A stretch of DNA of 64,000 bases from Thermobifida halotolerans (GTDB lineage: Bacteria; Actinomycetota; Actinomycetes; Streptosporangiales; Streptosporangiaceae): contig NZ_CP063196.1 of assembly GCF_003574835.2 (NCBI RefSeq), positions 4,836,001 through 4,900,000 on the forward strand, given 5' to 3'. A model generated the notes under the pieces. The model had not been told where the DNA came from, made no database searches, and saw only the letters and a list, made by a program, of their open reading frames with translations. This document shows, in pieces, positions 37,279 through 46,347 of the stretch. Numbering within the stretch: position 1 is the first letter of the stretch; each line of letters opens with the position of its first letter. Both the position numbers and the translations under genes were made by a program.

Positions 37279-38706
37279 TCAGTCCGGGGGTCGGTCCGCC
37301 GCGGGGATACGTACGGTGATCGTTGTCCCCTCGCCGGGACGGGAGTCGAGGGTGACCGTGCCGCCGTGGGCGACGGCGATGGCCTGGACGATGGGCAGCC
37401 CCAGGCCGCTGCCTCCCCCCGGTGCCCGGGTCCCCCGGTAGAAGCGGTCGAACACCCGGGCGGCGTCCTCGGAAGACATGCCCGGTCCGGCGTCGGCCAC
37501 CTCCAGAACCACCTCGCCGTCGTCGTCGGAGTGCAGCCGGACCGTCACCGGCGTCTGCGGAGGGGTGTGCTCACGCACGTTCGCCAGCAGGTTCGCGAGG
37601 ATCTGCCGGAACCGGGTCTCGTCGACCTCCCAGAGGAGCCGGTCCGGCACGTCCAGGGTGAACTCCCGGTCCGGTTCCAGGGACGCGGCGTCCCCGGTCA
37701 TCTCCCGCACCAGCGCGGCCAGGTCGCAGGTGGCCAGTTCCAGCGAACCGGCACGGTCCAGCCGGGCCAGCTCCAGCAGTTCCCCCACCAACCTCGACAT
37801 GCGGGAGGCCTCGTCCTCGACGCGGCGCATGGCCTCGGGCAGTTCGTCGTCCGGGATCGCGCCCTGCCGGTACAGTTCGGCGTAACCCAGGATCGTGGTC
37901 AGCGGGGTCCGCAGTTCGTGCGAGGCGTCGGCGGCGAACTCCCGCACCCGGCGCTCCGACTCCGCCTTGGCCCTGAAGGCGTTCTCCAGGCGGCCCAGCA
38001 TCGTGTTGATCGCTATCCCGAGCCGTCCCACCTCGCTGTAGGGGTCGGCGTCGGGCATCCGGTCGGCCAGGTCGGAGCCGGTGCTGATCTGTCCGGCGGT
38101 GGTCGCCATCCGGTCCAGCGGCGCCAGCGCCCGCACGATCAGCCGTCCGCCGATCAGCAGCAGGCCGCCCAGCAGCAGAACCGCGGTGAGCAGCTGCACG
38201 GTGATCAACTGGCGCGGGTACTCCTCCCGCTCCTCGGTGGGCACCCCGCTGATCAGGATGGAGTCGGCGCGCATCCGCACGGTCACCATGTGCGGGGGCA
38301 CCGACTCGTCGGGGGTGTCCAACTCCACGATCTCCTGGGAGGAGGCGTAGGAGCGCAGTTGGGCCAGCGACAGCCGGGCGATTCGGCTCAGCACCACGTC
38401 CTCGCGGAAGGTGTCGCCGTAGATCTGGTTGACCTCGCCGGTGTCCGGATTGATCAGCACCACGAAGTACGGGGACGGGCTGGGCGCGTCGACGCCCACC
38501 GGCGGGGTGTCGTTGTCCAGCCGGACCATGGCCCGCTCGGTGGTGAGCAGCAGTTGCGCCTCAAGCCGCTCGGTGATGAAGGAGCGCAGGGTCAGCACGC
38601 TCACCAGCGCGCTGACGAGCAGGCCCACGCCGGTCACGACGAGCAGCCCGACCAGCAGCCGGGAACGCAGCGTTCCGGGGGGAGCCGGGGGGCCGCTAAT
38701 GGTCAT
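37279..38706 (-). CDS. Two-component sensor histidine kinase (HAMP type)
   Basis: 475 residues. Transmembrane helix 1 (about 17-40), an extracytoplasmic sensor loop of about 120 residues, helix 2 (about 168-190), HAMP (190-245), HisKA with phospho-acceptor His263 in [10 protein letters not shown], and a GHKL domain ([27 protein letters not shown]). It pairs with the response regulator upstream, whose last codons overlap this start (ATG inside the regulator's final codons). Start could also be GTG 38715; no Shine-Dalgarno supports either. Ligand unknown. Confidence 0.93.
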   Translation of the reverse strand: MTISGPPAPPGTLRSRLLVGLLVVTGVGLLVSALVSVLTLRSFITERLEAQLLLTTERAMVRLDNDTPPVGVDAPSPSPYFVVLINPDTGEVNQIYGDTFREDVVLSRIARLSLAQLRSYASSQEIVELDTPDESVPPHMVTVRMRADSILISGVPTEEREEYPRQLITVQLLTAVLLLGGLLLIGGRLIVRALAPLDRMATTAGQISTGSDLADRMPDADPYSEVGRLGIAINTMLGRLENAFRAKAESERRVREFAADASHELRTPLTTILGYAELYRQGAIPDDELPEAMRRVEDEASRMSRLVGELLELARLDRAGSLELATCDLAALVREMTGDAASLEPDREFTLDVPDRLLWEVDETRFRQILANLLANVREHTPPQTPVTVRLHSDDDGEVVLEVADAGPGMSSEDAARVFDRFYRGTRAPGGGSGLGLPIVQAIAVAHGGTVTLDSRPGEGTTITVRIPAADRPPD

Positions 38707-39418
38707 CCTTGGCACGCAGCGCGTAGCCCACCCCGCGCTGGGTGTGGATCAGGCTGGGACCGAAGGGCTCCAGTTTGCGCCGCAGGTAGCTGACGTAGGT
38801 CTCCACGATCTGGGACTGGCCCGCGTAGTCCCATCCCCAGACGTTCTCCAGGAGTTGGGCGCGGGTCAGGACCCGTCCGGCGTTGCTCATCATGTAGGCC
38901 AGCAGTCGGAACTCGGTGGGGGACAGGTCGATGGGCACGCCGCCGCGGCGCACCGTCCAGGTCTTCTCGTCCAGTTCCAGGTCGGCGACCCGCAGTACCC
39001 CGTCGGAGGAGTTCGGTGCCGCCGGGTCGCGTTTGACGCGGCGCAGCAGGGCGCGCACCCGGGCGATGAGGGCCTCGACGGAGAAGGGCTTGGTGACGTA
39101 GTCGTCGCCGCCCAGGGACAGACCGGTGACCGTGTCGGAGGGGGTGTCTCTGGCGGTGAGGTAGATGACCGGGACGTCGTCGTCCTCCTCACGCAGTCGG
39201 CGGCACACGTCGAAGCCGTTGATGTCGGGCAGCAGCACGTCCAGCAGGATCAGGTCCGGCCGCTTCGTCCGGGCGAGCGAGAGACCCTCCCCTCCGGAGC
39301 CGGCCGTGCTCACCTCGAAGCCGTGGAAGCGCAGCGCAGCCTGAACCAGGTCGCGTATGTTGGGCTCGTCGTCGATCACGAGCACATGGGGTCGCGTCGT
39401 GGTCTCTGCTTCCGTCAT
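38696..39418 (-). CDS. OmpR-type response regulator
   Basis: 240 residues. Receiver domain with acidic pocket [10 protein letters not shown], phospho-acceptor Asp60 in [18 protein letters not shown] and KPFS conserved Thr/Lys; a C-terminal winged helix ([41 protein letters not shown]). It is activated by the kinase encoded downstream and coupled by overlap of 11 bases. Start ATG 39418 (MTEAETTT) follows AGGTGG by 6 bases; the 40-residue upstream extension is rejected. Confidence 0.94.
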   Translation of the reverse strand: MTEAETTTRPHVLVIDDEPNIRDLVQAALRFHGFEVSTAGSGGEGLSLARTKRPDLILLDVLLPDINGFDVCRRLREEDDDVPVIYLTARDTPSDTVTGLSLGGDDYVTKPFSVEALIARVRALLRRVKRDPAAPNSSDGVLRVADLELDEKTWTVRRGGVPIDLSPTEFRLLAYMMSNAGRVLTRAQLLENVWGWDYAGQSQIVETYVSYLRRKLEPFGPSLIHTQRGVGYALRAKDDH

Positions 39419-39520
39419 CGATCCACCTAGCGGAGACATCGGGGGCTGCTGCCATGGTAGTTCGCGCCGCTCCGGGGCGGGGCATCCCTGTTCCGGACGG
39501 CTGACGGCACGGAAAGAGCA

Positions 39521-39557
39521 CGGGGGCGGTGGACGCACGCCTCGTCCACCGCCCCCG
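39521..39557. terminator. Orphan 15-base-pair hairpin in a divergent region
   Basis: Arms 39521-39535 and 39543-39557 (CGGGGGCGGTGGACG and complement) are perfect. It lies in the 353-base gap between the response regulator (minus) and exonuclease III (plus), where no gene ends; no small gene is evident in the gap. Confidence 0.5.
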
Positions 39558-39771
39558 CTGACGTCCCGCCACCGCTACTGCCCCACGAGACGGGATCGAT
39601 GAGGTGAGCCGGTCGTTTGTGGAGAATCGACCCGACAGCCCTCATACAACCGGCAGATCCTGTGATGTTGGCTGGTACACGCTGGGAAAACCCTGAGTCC
39701 TGACTCCGGGGCGGCCCCGTCGGCGGAGGACGCGCGCCGGGCTGTCGGGCGGAAGGCGCTAGCCTTGCGGT

Positions 39772-40566
39772 GTGCGATTGGCGACGTGGAATGTGAACAG
39801 TGTGCGGGCGCGCAGTGAGCGCGTCGCCGCCTGGCTGCGGCGCAGCGACGTGGACGTCGTCGCCCTCCAGGAGACGAAGTGCCGGGACGCCCAGTTCCCG
39901 GTCGAGGTCTTCACCGAACTCGGCTACGAGGTCGCCCACCACGGGCTGTCGCAGTGGAACGGGGTCGCGATCGCCTCGCGGGTGGGACTTTCCGACGTAC
40001 GGGTCGGTTTCCCCGGGCAGCCGGGCTGGGGCGACCCCGCGGAGGCCGAGGCCCGCGCGATCGGAGCCGTGTGCGGCGGGGTGCGGGTGTGGAGCCTCTA
40101 CGTTCCCAACGGCCGCGAGATCGACAACCCGCACTACGTCTACAAGCTGCACTGGCTGGACCGGCTCCGCGAGGCCGGGGAGAGCTGGCTGGCCGAGGAG
40201 CCCGAGGCGCAGATCGCGCTGTGCGGTGACTGGAACATCGCCCCCCAGGACGACGACGTGTGGGACATCGCGGAGTTCGAGGGGCGCACGCACGTCACCA
40301 AGTCCGAGCGGGACGCCTTCCAGGCGATGGTCGACGCCGGTTACGCCGACGTGGTGCGTCCGCACGCGCCCGGCCCCGGCGTCTACACCTACTGGGACTA
40401 CAAGGGCCTGTCCTTCCCCAAACGCAAGGGCATGCGGATCGACTTCGTGCTCGCCTCGCCCGCGCTGTCCGCCCGGGTCACGGGCGCGCTGGTCGACCGT
40501 GAGGAGCGCAAGGGCAAGGGCGCCTCCGACCACGCCCCCGTCATCGTCGACCTGCGGCCGCAGTGA
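39772..40566 (+). CDS. xth: Exodeoxyribonuclease III (AP endonuclease)
   Basis: 264 residues of the exonuclease III/APE1 fold. Signatures: ATWNVNSVRAR, VALQETKCRD (metal Glu), SLYVPNGRE, LCGDWNIAPQDDDVWD (catalytic Asp-Asn), and GKGASDHAPVIVDL with the final His. It cuts DNA at abasic sites and degrades 3' ends. GTG 39772 comes 6 bases after TAGCCT (39760-39765), so leaderless. Followed at 25 bases by ribokinase. Confidence 0.94.
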   Translation: MRLATWNVNSVRARSERVAAWLRRSDVDVVALQETKCRDAQFPVEVFTELGYEVAHHGLSQWNGVAIASRVGLSDVRVGFPGQPGWGDPAEAEARAIGAVCGGVRVWSLYVPNGREIDNPHYVYKLHWLDRLREAGESWLAEEPEAQIALCGDWNIAPQDDDVWDIAEFEGRTHVTKSERDAFQAMVDAGYADVVRPHAPGPGVYTYWDYKGLSFPKRKGMRIDFVLASPALSARVTGALVDREERKGKGASDHAPVIVDLRPQ

Positions 40567-40591
40567 CCGCCGCCCCGGTAGCGTGAGGGGC

Positions 40592-41491
40592 GTGAACCGA
40601 GCATCGGCGCCGCGGATCGCGGTATTCGGCAGTGTCAACATGGACCTGGTGGCCTATGTGGACGTCGCGCCCGCCAGCGGGGAGACCGTCCAGGGGCGGG
40701 AGTTCCGCCAGATCCCCGGAGGCAAGGGAGCCAACCAGGCGGTCGCCGCCGCCAGGGCCGGGGCCGAGGTGGCCTTCCTCGGCGCGGTGGGCGACGACGC
40801 CTTCGGGGTCCAGTTGCGCACCACGCTGGTCGACCACGGGATCGAGGTGTCGGGCCTGCGCACGGTCGCGGGGACCTCGGGGGTGGCGCACATCGTCGTG
40901 GAGGGCGACGGGGCCAACTCCATCATCGTCGTCCCGGGCGCCAACGGCACGGTCACGGCACTTCGGGAGGGCGACATCCAGTTGCTCGACGGCGTGCGGG
41001 CGCTGCTGTTGCAGTTGGAGACGCCGATGTCCGGTGTGGTCGCGGCGGCACGGGCGGGACGCTCGCTGGGGGCGACCACCGTGCTGACGCCCGCTCCGGC
41101 CCGGCCGCTGCCGCCGGAGCTGCTGGAGTGCGTGGACGTGATCCTGCCCAACCAGCACGAGGCGGCGGCGATCACCGGGCAGGACGATCCCGAGCGGGCG
41201 CTGGCCGCGCTGCTGGAGACGGTGCCCGAGGCGGTCGTCACGCTCGGCGCCGACGGGGTGCTGTACGGGCGCCGGGGCGCCGACCCGGTCCGGGTTCCGG
41301 CGGTGCGGGTGGAGCCGGTCGACACCACCGGGGCGGGCGACACCTTCTGCGGCGCGTTCGCGGTCGCCCGGGCCGAGGGCCGCGACCCGGAGACGGCGCT
41401 GCGGTTCGCGGCGAAGGCGGCGGCCCTGTCGGTGCGGCGGCACGGGGCGAGCACGTCGATGCCGACCCGGGCCGAGATCGACGCGTTCTGA
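40592..41491 (+). CDS. rbsK: PfkB family ribokinase
   Basis: 299 residues. PfkB sugar kinase signatures: GSVNMDLV, GGKGANQAVAAARAGA near residue 40, and DTTGAGDTFCGAFA with catalytic Asp250, the order and length of ribokinase. It phosphorylates ribose at O5. GTG 40592 has GAGGGG 1 base upstream but TAGCGT (40579-40584) 7 bases upstream, so it may be leaderless; GTG 40583 is a less likely start. A bidirectional terminator follows. Confidence 0.88.
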   Translation: MNRASAPRIAVFGSVNMDLVAYVDVAPASGETVQGREFRQIPGGKGANQAVAAARAGAEVAFLGAVGDDAFGVQLRTTLVDHGIEVSGLRTVAGTSGVAHIVVEGDGANSIIVVPGANGTVTALREGDIQLLDGVRALLLQLETPMSGVVAAARAGRSLGATTVLTPAPARPLPPELLECVDVILPNQHEAAAITGQDDPERALAALLETVPEAVVTLGADGVLYGRRGADPVRVPAVRVEPVDTTGAGDTFCGAFAVARAEGRDPETALRFAAKAAALSVRRHGASTSMPTRAEIDAF

Positions 41492-41516
41492 GCGAGGCCG
41501 GTCCCCGCCGGGGAGC

Positions 41517-41551
41517 GCGGCCACTCCCGCCCCCTCCACGGGAGTGACCGC
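41517..41551. terminator. Bidirectional terminator
   Basis: Arms 41517-41529 and 41539-41551 pair at 12 of 13 positions between the convergent ribokinase and DUF4352 genes. Confidence 0.65.
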
Positions 41552-41566
41552 GGGACTGTGCGGTGG

Positions 41567-42214
41567 TCAGGACAGCGAGACGGTGACGCCGCCGCTGAAC
41601 ATCGAGTCGTGCAGTTCGATCGACGCGGGCTCCACGCCTTCGGGGATGTCGAAGACCACCTGGGCGTCGACCTTGTTGCCGGGGTTGATGTCGGTGAGGA
41701 ACGCGTCGGAGTTGTCCAGGGCGATCTCGGCGGAGGAGTCGTTGGAGTACTCCTTGCCGTCGGCGTCGAAGAGCTTCTGGTTGGAGCCGTCGAACATCTG
41801 GGCCTGGTCGCCGATGTTCTCGACGGTGACGTGCACGATCACGTACTGGCCCTGGGCCTCTTCCGCCAGGAAGCTGTCGCCGATGCTGGACACGCCGGTC
41901 TCGACGTCGGTGACGGTGAAGGCGAACGCGCCGTCCTCGACGGTGTCGCCGACTCCGGCCTCGGCTTCGCCTTCGGAGTCCTCTTCGGTCTCCGCGCTCT
42001 CGTCGCCGCCGCCGTCCTCCGCGTTCTCGCTGTCGTCGGAGGAGGAGGCGCTCTGACCGGAGTCGGAGGAGCCGGTGTCGACGCTGGCGACGAGCGCGAC
42101 GCAGCCGACGAACCCGAAGAGCATGAAGAGGCCCAGGGCGATCAGCGCGGCCCACAGGCAGCCGCGGCTCTTCCTCGGCTGCGGCTGGGGAGCCTGGGGT
42201 GCGGGGTAGGTCAT
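41567..42214 (-). CDS. DUF4352 membrane-anchored protein
   Basis: 215 residues. A Pro/Gln-rich cytosolic start, one membrane helix (about 20-42), an acidic Ser/Asp/Glu linker (about 45-90), and a DUF4352 beta-sandwich (about 90-215; FAFTVTDVETGVSS, YVIVHVTVENIGDQAQMF, DAFLTDINPGNKVDAQVVFD). The fold is immunoglobulin-like and usually faces outside; function unknown. ATG 42214 has AAAGGA 8 bases upstream. It lies 105 bases downstream of the DUF6119 gene. Confidence 0.88.
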   Translation of the reverse strand: MTYPAPQAPQPQPRKSRGCLWAALIALGLFMLFGFVGCVALVASVDTGSSDSGQSASSSDDSENAEDGGGDESAETEEDSEGEAEAGVGDTVEDGAFAFTVTDVETGVSSIGDSFLAEEAQGQYVIVHVTVENIGDQAQMFDGSNQKLFDADGKEYSNDSSAEIALDNSDAFLTDINPGNKVDAQVVFDIPEGVEPASIELHDSMFSGGVTVSLS

Positions 42215-42319
42215 GGTTTTTTCCTTTGTTGACGGGAGTTGGCCGCTGCCCGGACTTCCCCGGGCAGCGCGGACGGAGCGGACGGTGTCCACCGGGGCGC
42301 GGATGCGGGGAAGCGGTGG

Positions 42320-43993
42320 TCAGGTGCCGTGGCGAATGCCGACGACCTGGACGTCGATGCCGTACCTTTCGAGGGCCACGGCGGTGCGGTAAAGCTCCAC
42401 CCGCGCCATCGGGTAGAGGGTGTCGACGGTGACTTCGGAGTGCGCCGACAGTCGGATGCCGAAGACGACCGTCTTCGGCGGCAGCACGGGGGGAGTGCGG
42501 TCGGGAGCGATTGCGGCGACCTGTTCGCGGAACCACTCCCGGGCCTCCGGTTCGTACTGGAGACTTTCGACGGCGGACCTGACCTGGATGAAGAGGTGGC
42601 TCAGCTTCGACGCGCCCGCTGCCTGTTTGACGTGGACGAGTTCGTCGTTCGGGCCGAGCAGGTCGCACAGTTCGATGCCCTTGCCGTCGTGCATGGGGGT
42701 GGAGGCCAGGTCCGTGTCCAGGCAGAGGAAGCGGGAATCGCTCTTGGGGACCGTTTTCTCGTTGTAGAAGCCCTCGGAGGCGGGTTTGCCGTCTGAGCGC
42801 GGCCAAGCGGGAAATTCGATGGAGGAGCCCTTCTCCAGCAGTTCCGTGACCTTGGTGCGCACCTTGTCCAGGAAGCGCTTCCCGTACTCGTACCAGTGCC
42901 CCTCGCGCAGAATGTAGGTCTTCTGCCCGTCGTGGACGGTGGCCTCGATCCAGGGGCGCAGGTCGCGGCACACCGCGATCTGCTCGCGGCCGTCGGAGTC
43001 TCCGTACAGCCGGATCTCCGCGCGGCGCAGGCGTGTCTCCAGCGTTTCCGGCTGGATGCTCTGGAGACGGTCCGCGAACAGGTCGGACAGGGTCTCGTAG
43101 TCGGGAGCCGGGAGCTTTTCGCCGAGGTGGAGGGTGAACGAACACGCCTCGCCGAGAACGGTGAGGACGTCCGAGGGCGGTGCGATCTCCGGTCCGCCTC
43201 CCGCGCTTTGGCCGCCGGATTCGGTTCCGACGAGAGACCACAGTCTGGTCTTGGTGGCGGAGTCCCGGACTTCCTTCTGGTCCTCCAGGTCGCCGAACAG
43301 TTCGTGGGGCGTGCCCTCTTTGATGGCTGCGGCGATGAAGCGGATGTCGTTGACCAGGTCGCGGGGTTCGACGCCCAGGTGAGTGCGGATTCCGTCGCTG
43401 CAGTACGCGAATCTGGGGGTGCGGCCGTCCCGTGACGCGGTCAGGCCCGGGATGCCGCACCTCGCCCTGATCCGGCCGACGAGTTCTCGCTCGTGGCGCA
43501 GGGCGTAGGTACGCATGGAGCCGCCCTTGATGATGGTGGTGTTCACATAGCGGCCGTGGGAGTCGAGGGAGCGGGTGTGAACCGTCTGCACCGTTTCGGG
43601 GTTGAGTGCACGCGCGGCGAACAGGCGTCCGAAGTCGGGGTCACGGCGGTCGTAGGGGATCAGCCAGTGTCCCATTCCGTAGCTGAACGCGTAGACGTCG
43701 CCGTCCACGTCGACCAGGACGGCGACGGCCGGGCTCCTCGTGGTCAGTTCCAGGGGCAGGCCGGTCGATGTGCGTGCGTCTCGCAGCCAGTCGGGCGGGC
43801 GCTCGCCCCAGCGCGTTCCTTCGAGTACGACAGCGGGCCGGTCGTCGATGCGCGTGGTCCTGAGGTTCAGGTTCTGCTGGGCGGTCTCGTCGATGGCGAA
43901 GACGTCGCGCATCTCCTGTTCGGTTGGGGCAACACCGGCGAGCCGGTACAGCGTGACCTCGCGGACTCTGGGTGCTGCGGATCGGTAGGGCAT
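42320..43993 (-). CDS. DUF6119 (TIGR04141) sporadically distributed protein
   Basis: 557 residues, no membrane segment. The sequence fits the sporadically distributed TIGR04141/DUF6119 family: an N-terminal VTLYRL-type start, a VLVDVDGDVYAFSYGMGHWLI segment, IIKGGSMRTYAL, and a C-terminal IEFPAW-LCLDTDLA-GIELCDLL-HVKQAAGASKLSHLFIQ stretch. Members often sit beside restriction genes, as here, and a DNA-directed defence role is plausible but unproven. ATG 43993 with AGGAGG 5 bases upstream. Divergent from the methylase at 44171, sharing an AT-rich promoter region. Confidence 0.78.
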   Translation of the reverse strand: MPYRSAAPRVREVTLYRLAGVAPTEQEMRDVFAIDETAQQNLNLRTTRIDDRPAVVLEGTRWGERPPDWLRDARTSTGLPLELTTRSPAVAVLVDVDGDVYAFSYGMGHWLIPYDRRDPDFGRLFAARALNPETVQTVHTRSLDSHGRYVNTTIIKGGSMRTYALRHERELVGRIRARCGIPGLTASRDGRTPRFAYCSDGIRTHLGVEPRDLVNDIRFIAAAIKEGTPHELFGDLEDQKEVRDSATKTRLWSLVGTESGGQSAGGGPEIAPPSDVLTVLGEACSFTLHLGEKLPAPDYETLSDLFADRLQSIQPETLETRLRRAEIRLYGDSDGREQIAVCRDLRPWIEATVHDGQKTYILREGHWYEYGKRFLDKVRTKVTELLEKGSSIEFPAWPRSDGKPASEGFYNEKTVPKSDSRFLCLDTDLASTPMHDGKGIELCDLLGPNDELVHVKQAAGASKLSHLFIQVRSAVESLQYEPEAREWFREQVAAIAPDRTPPVLPPKTVVFGIRLSAHSEVTVDTLYPMARVELYRTAVALERYGIDVQVVGIRHGT

Positions 43994-44055
43994 AGTGGCC
44001 TCCTGGGGACAACCCGGGGTGTGTTCACATCCAGGTGGATGTCTGATGCGGGTCT

Positions 44056-44085
44056 AATGTAAACACTGTCTGTGTACATAGTCAA
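44056..44085 (-). promoter_or_regulatory. Promoter of the DUF6119 gene in an AT-rich divergent region
   Basis: On the minus strand TTGACT (44080-44085) and TACATT (44056-44061) are 18 bases apart, close to sigma-70 consensus. The 43994-44170 spacer is strikingly AT-rich for this chromosome and contains repeated CAACAT elements (CATAG-TCAACATAG, TTATCAACATTC), possible operator sites for both divergent genes. Confidence 0.5.
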
Positions 44086-44170
44086 CATAGATATTTCTGT
44101 CTGTCATTATCAACATTCATACGCATGTGCGATAGAGTGCACGGAGAAGCCCCGGAGTACAGGAGCCGCG

Positions 44171-46219
44171 ATGTCGAACACCCAGTTCGGGACCACCGTG
44201 AACTCGGTAGGTATCGCCCGCCTGGCGGGCGTGGGACGGGCCGCCGTCAGCAACTGGCGGCGGCGCTATCCGGACTTCCCCGACCCCGTGGACGGCGCCG
44301 AGGGCAGCCCGCTCTTCGACCTGGCCGAGGTCAGGGCCTGGCTGCGGAGGATGGGCAAACTCGCCGCCGACGAGAGCCCGGACGCGGTGGTCGAAGCCGT
44401 CTGGAACGTGCTCGACCCGCTCCGGGAGCACCTGGACGGCGTCGACGCCGTCGCACTGCTGGGCGCGGCTCTGGCGGCGCGCGAGGAGGGCGCGGACCTG
44501 GCGGCGCTGCCCGAGGAGCGACTACGCGACCGACTGCTGGCCTCCCTCGACGTGGGCGCCCCGCCACCGGACCTGCCCGACGCCGCCCCGCTGCGCCGCG
44601 TCCTGGTCGACGCGGCCGACCGGCTGGACGCGGTCGGCGGCGCGCCGGACGCCTTCGAACGCCTCCACCAGCGCTACCTCACCTCGGTCTCCCGCCACTT
44701 CTTCGCCGACACCCCCGAGATCGGCGCACTGATGCTGCGACTGGTGGACGACTCCGCCGCCACGGTCCTCGACCCGGTGTGCGGTACCGGGACACTGCTG
44801 CGCGAGGCGGCCCGCCGCATCCCGGGCGTCGCGGTCCTCGGACAGGAACTCGACCCGGGAGCCGCCCGACTGGCCAGGGTCCGCCTCCTCCTGGCGGGCG
44901 CCCGGCCCGACATCCGCTGCGGCGACTCGCTGCGTGCGGATACGTTCGGCGGTCCCGCCGCCGACGCGGTGGTCGCCCACCCGCCGTTCAACCAGACCGA
45001 CTGGGGTTTCGAGGAACTCAACCTCGACCCGCGGTGGCGCTACGGGGTCCCGGCCCGCAAGGAGCCCGAACTCGCGTGGGTGCAGCACGCCCTGGCGCGC
45101 GTGCGGCCGGGCGGCACGGTGGTCATGGTGCTGCCCCCGACCGTGGCGTCACGCGGCAGCGGCCGACGGGTGCGCCGCGAACTGATCCGGCGCGGGGCGC
45201 TGCGCGCGGTGATCGCCCTGCCCGCCGGACTCACCCCGCCGATGGGGGTGCCGCTGACGCTGTGGGTGCTGCGCAGCCCCGAGAACGGCAGCGCTCCGCC
45301 GGACGGGGTGCTGCTGTTCGACGCGTCCGACGGCCGGGCCGACGACTCCAGGGGAGAGGCCGCCCGGTCGTGGCCCGCCACGGCCGAGAGCGTGGTCTCC
45401 GTCTACCGGGCGTTCACGAAGGCCCCGGAATCGGTCGCGGAGAGCCCCGGCCGCTACCGGGTCATGTCGCTGGCCGATCTGCTGGACGAGGCGGTGGACG
45501 TCTCCCCGGGGCGCCACGTGCGGCGGCCCGGCCTCGACCTCGACAGCCTGGCCGACACCCGCGGCGATCTGCTGCGGCTGTCGGAGGACCTGGCCGCCTC
45601 CCTGCCCGGGCTGCGGCCCGCCACGGGGACGCTGCACCAGGCGATGACCACGCTCGGGGAACTGAACCGGATGGGCGGTCTGGAGATCGTGTACCGGCGC
45701 TCCGGCGACGACCCCGGCGAGGGCGAGCCGTCCCTGCCCGCCCTCACCGGGGAGGACATCGAGCGCGAGACCGCGCCGTCGGGCCGGGGCCGCCTGGACG
45801 AGCACACGGTCCGACTCCGCCCCGGCGACGTCGTGCTGCCCCGGATCGCGCGCCGTCCGGTGGCGCGCGTCGTCACCGACGAGGAGGCGGCCCTGCACGG
45901 CACCACCTACCTGCTGCGCCCCGATCCCGAGGTGGTCGATCCGTGGTTCCTGGCCGGGTTCCTCACCGGCTCGGGCGCCTGCGCCGCGGCAGCCTCCACG
46001 AGCCGCCCGGGGGTCACCCGCATCACGGAACTGCGCAAGGTGCGGGTGCCCCGCCTGCCACTGGCCGACCAGCGCGCCTACGGTGTGGCGTACCGCCGGT
46101 TGACGGAGTTCCGCCGCACCCTGCGCCGCACCACCGAGGTCGGCGACCGCCTGTGGTGGCTGCTGACGGAGGGGCTGGCGGTGGGCACGCTGCGTCCCGA
46201 AAACGGGAAAGAGGCTTGA
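44171..46219 (+). CDS. Fused N6-adenine methylase with HsdS-like C-terminal half
   Basis: 682 residues. An N-terminal winged or MerR-like helix-turn-helix (about 10-60, GIARLAGVGRAAVSNWRRRYP), a helical linker, a methylase core (about 165-415; motif I DPVCGTGTL from Asp201), and a C-terminal region (about 480-660) resembling an HsdS target-recognition domain with a VPRLPLADQRAYG-type conserved end. Odd: catalytic motif IV, NPPF in active enzymes, reads HPPF (His270), so methylation may be impaired. ATG 44171 has AGGAG 5 bases upstream. 128 bases upstream of hsdM. Confidence 0.8.
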   Translation: MSNTQFGTTVNSVGIARLAGVGRAAVSNWRRRYPDFPDPVDGAEGSPLFDLAEVRAWLRRMGKLAADESPDAVVEAVWNVLDPLREHLDGVDAVALLGAALAAREEGADLAALPEERLRDRLLASLDVGAPPPDLPDAAPLRRVLVDAADRLDAVGGAPDAFERLHQRYLTSVSRHFFADTPEIGALMLRLVDDSAATVLDPVCGTGTLLREAARRIPGVAVLGQELDPGAARLARVRLLLAGARPDIRCGDSLRADTFGGPAADAVVAHPPFNQTDWGFEELNLDPRWRYGVPARKEPELAWVQHALARVRPGGTVVMVLPPTVASRGSGRRVRRELIRRGALRAVIALPAGLTPPMGVPLTLWVLRSPENGSAPPDGVLLFDASDGRADDSRGEAARSWPATAESVVSVYRAFTKAPESVAESPGRYRVMSLADLLDEAVDVSPGRHVRRPGLDLDSLADTRGDLLRLSEDLAASLPGLRPATGTLHQAMTTLGELNRMGGLEIVYRRSGDDPGEGEPSLPALTGEDIERETAPSGRGRLDEHTVRLRPGDVVLPRIARRPVARVVTDEEAALHGTTYLLRPDPEVVDPWFLAGFLTGSGACAAAASTSRPGVTRITELRKVRVPRLPLADQRAYGVAYRRLTEFRRTLRRTTEVGDRLWWLLTEGLAVGTLRPENGKEA

Positions 46220-46347
46220 GTACAGTCCTGTACCCGCGATAATGGACGGTCACGGGCGCACTGCGCGCCCGTTCGTCGCACCGCCTCTGGCCGTGGAGAT
46301 ACCGGGGGCGGTTTTCACGTGCCGGGAACAGAGACGAAGGGCGGCCG

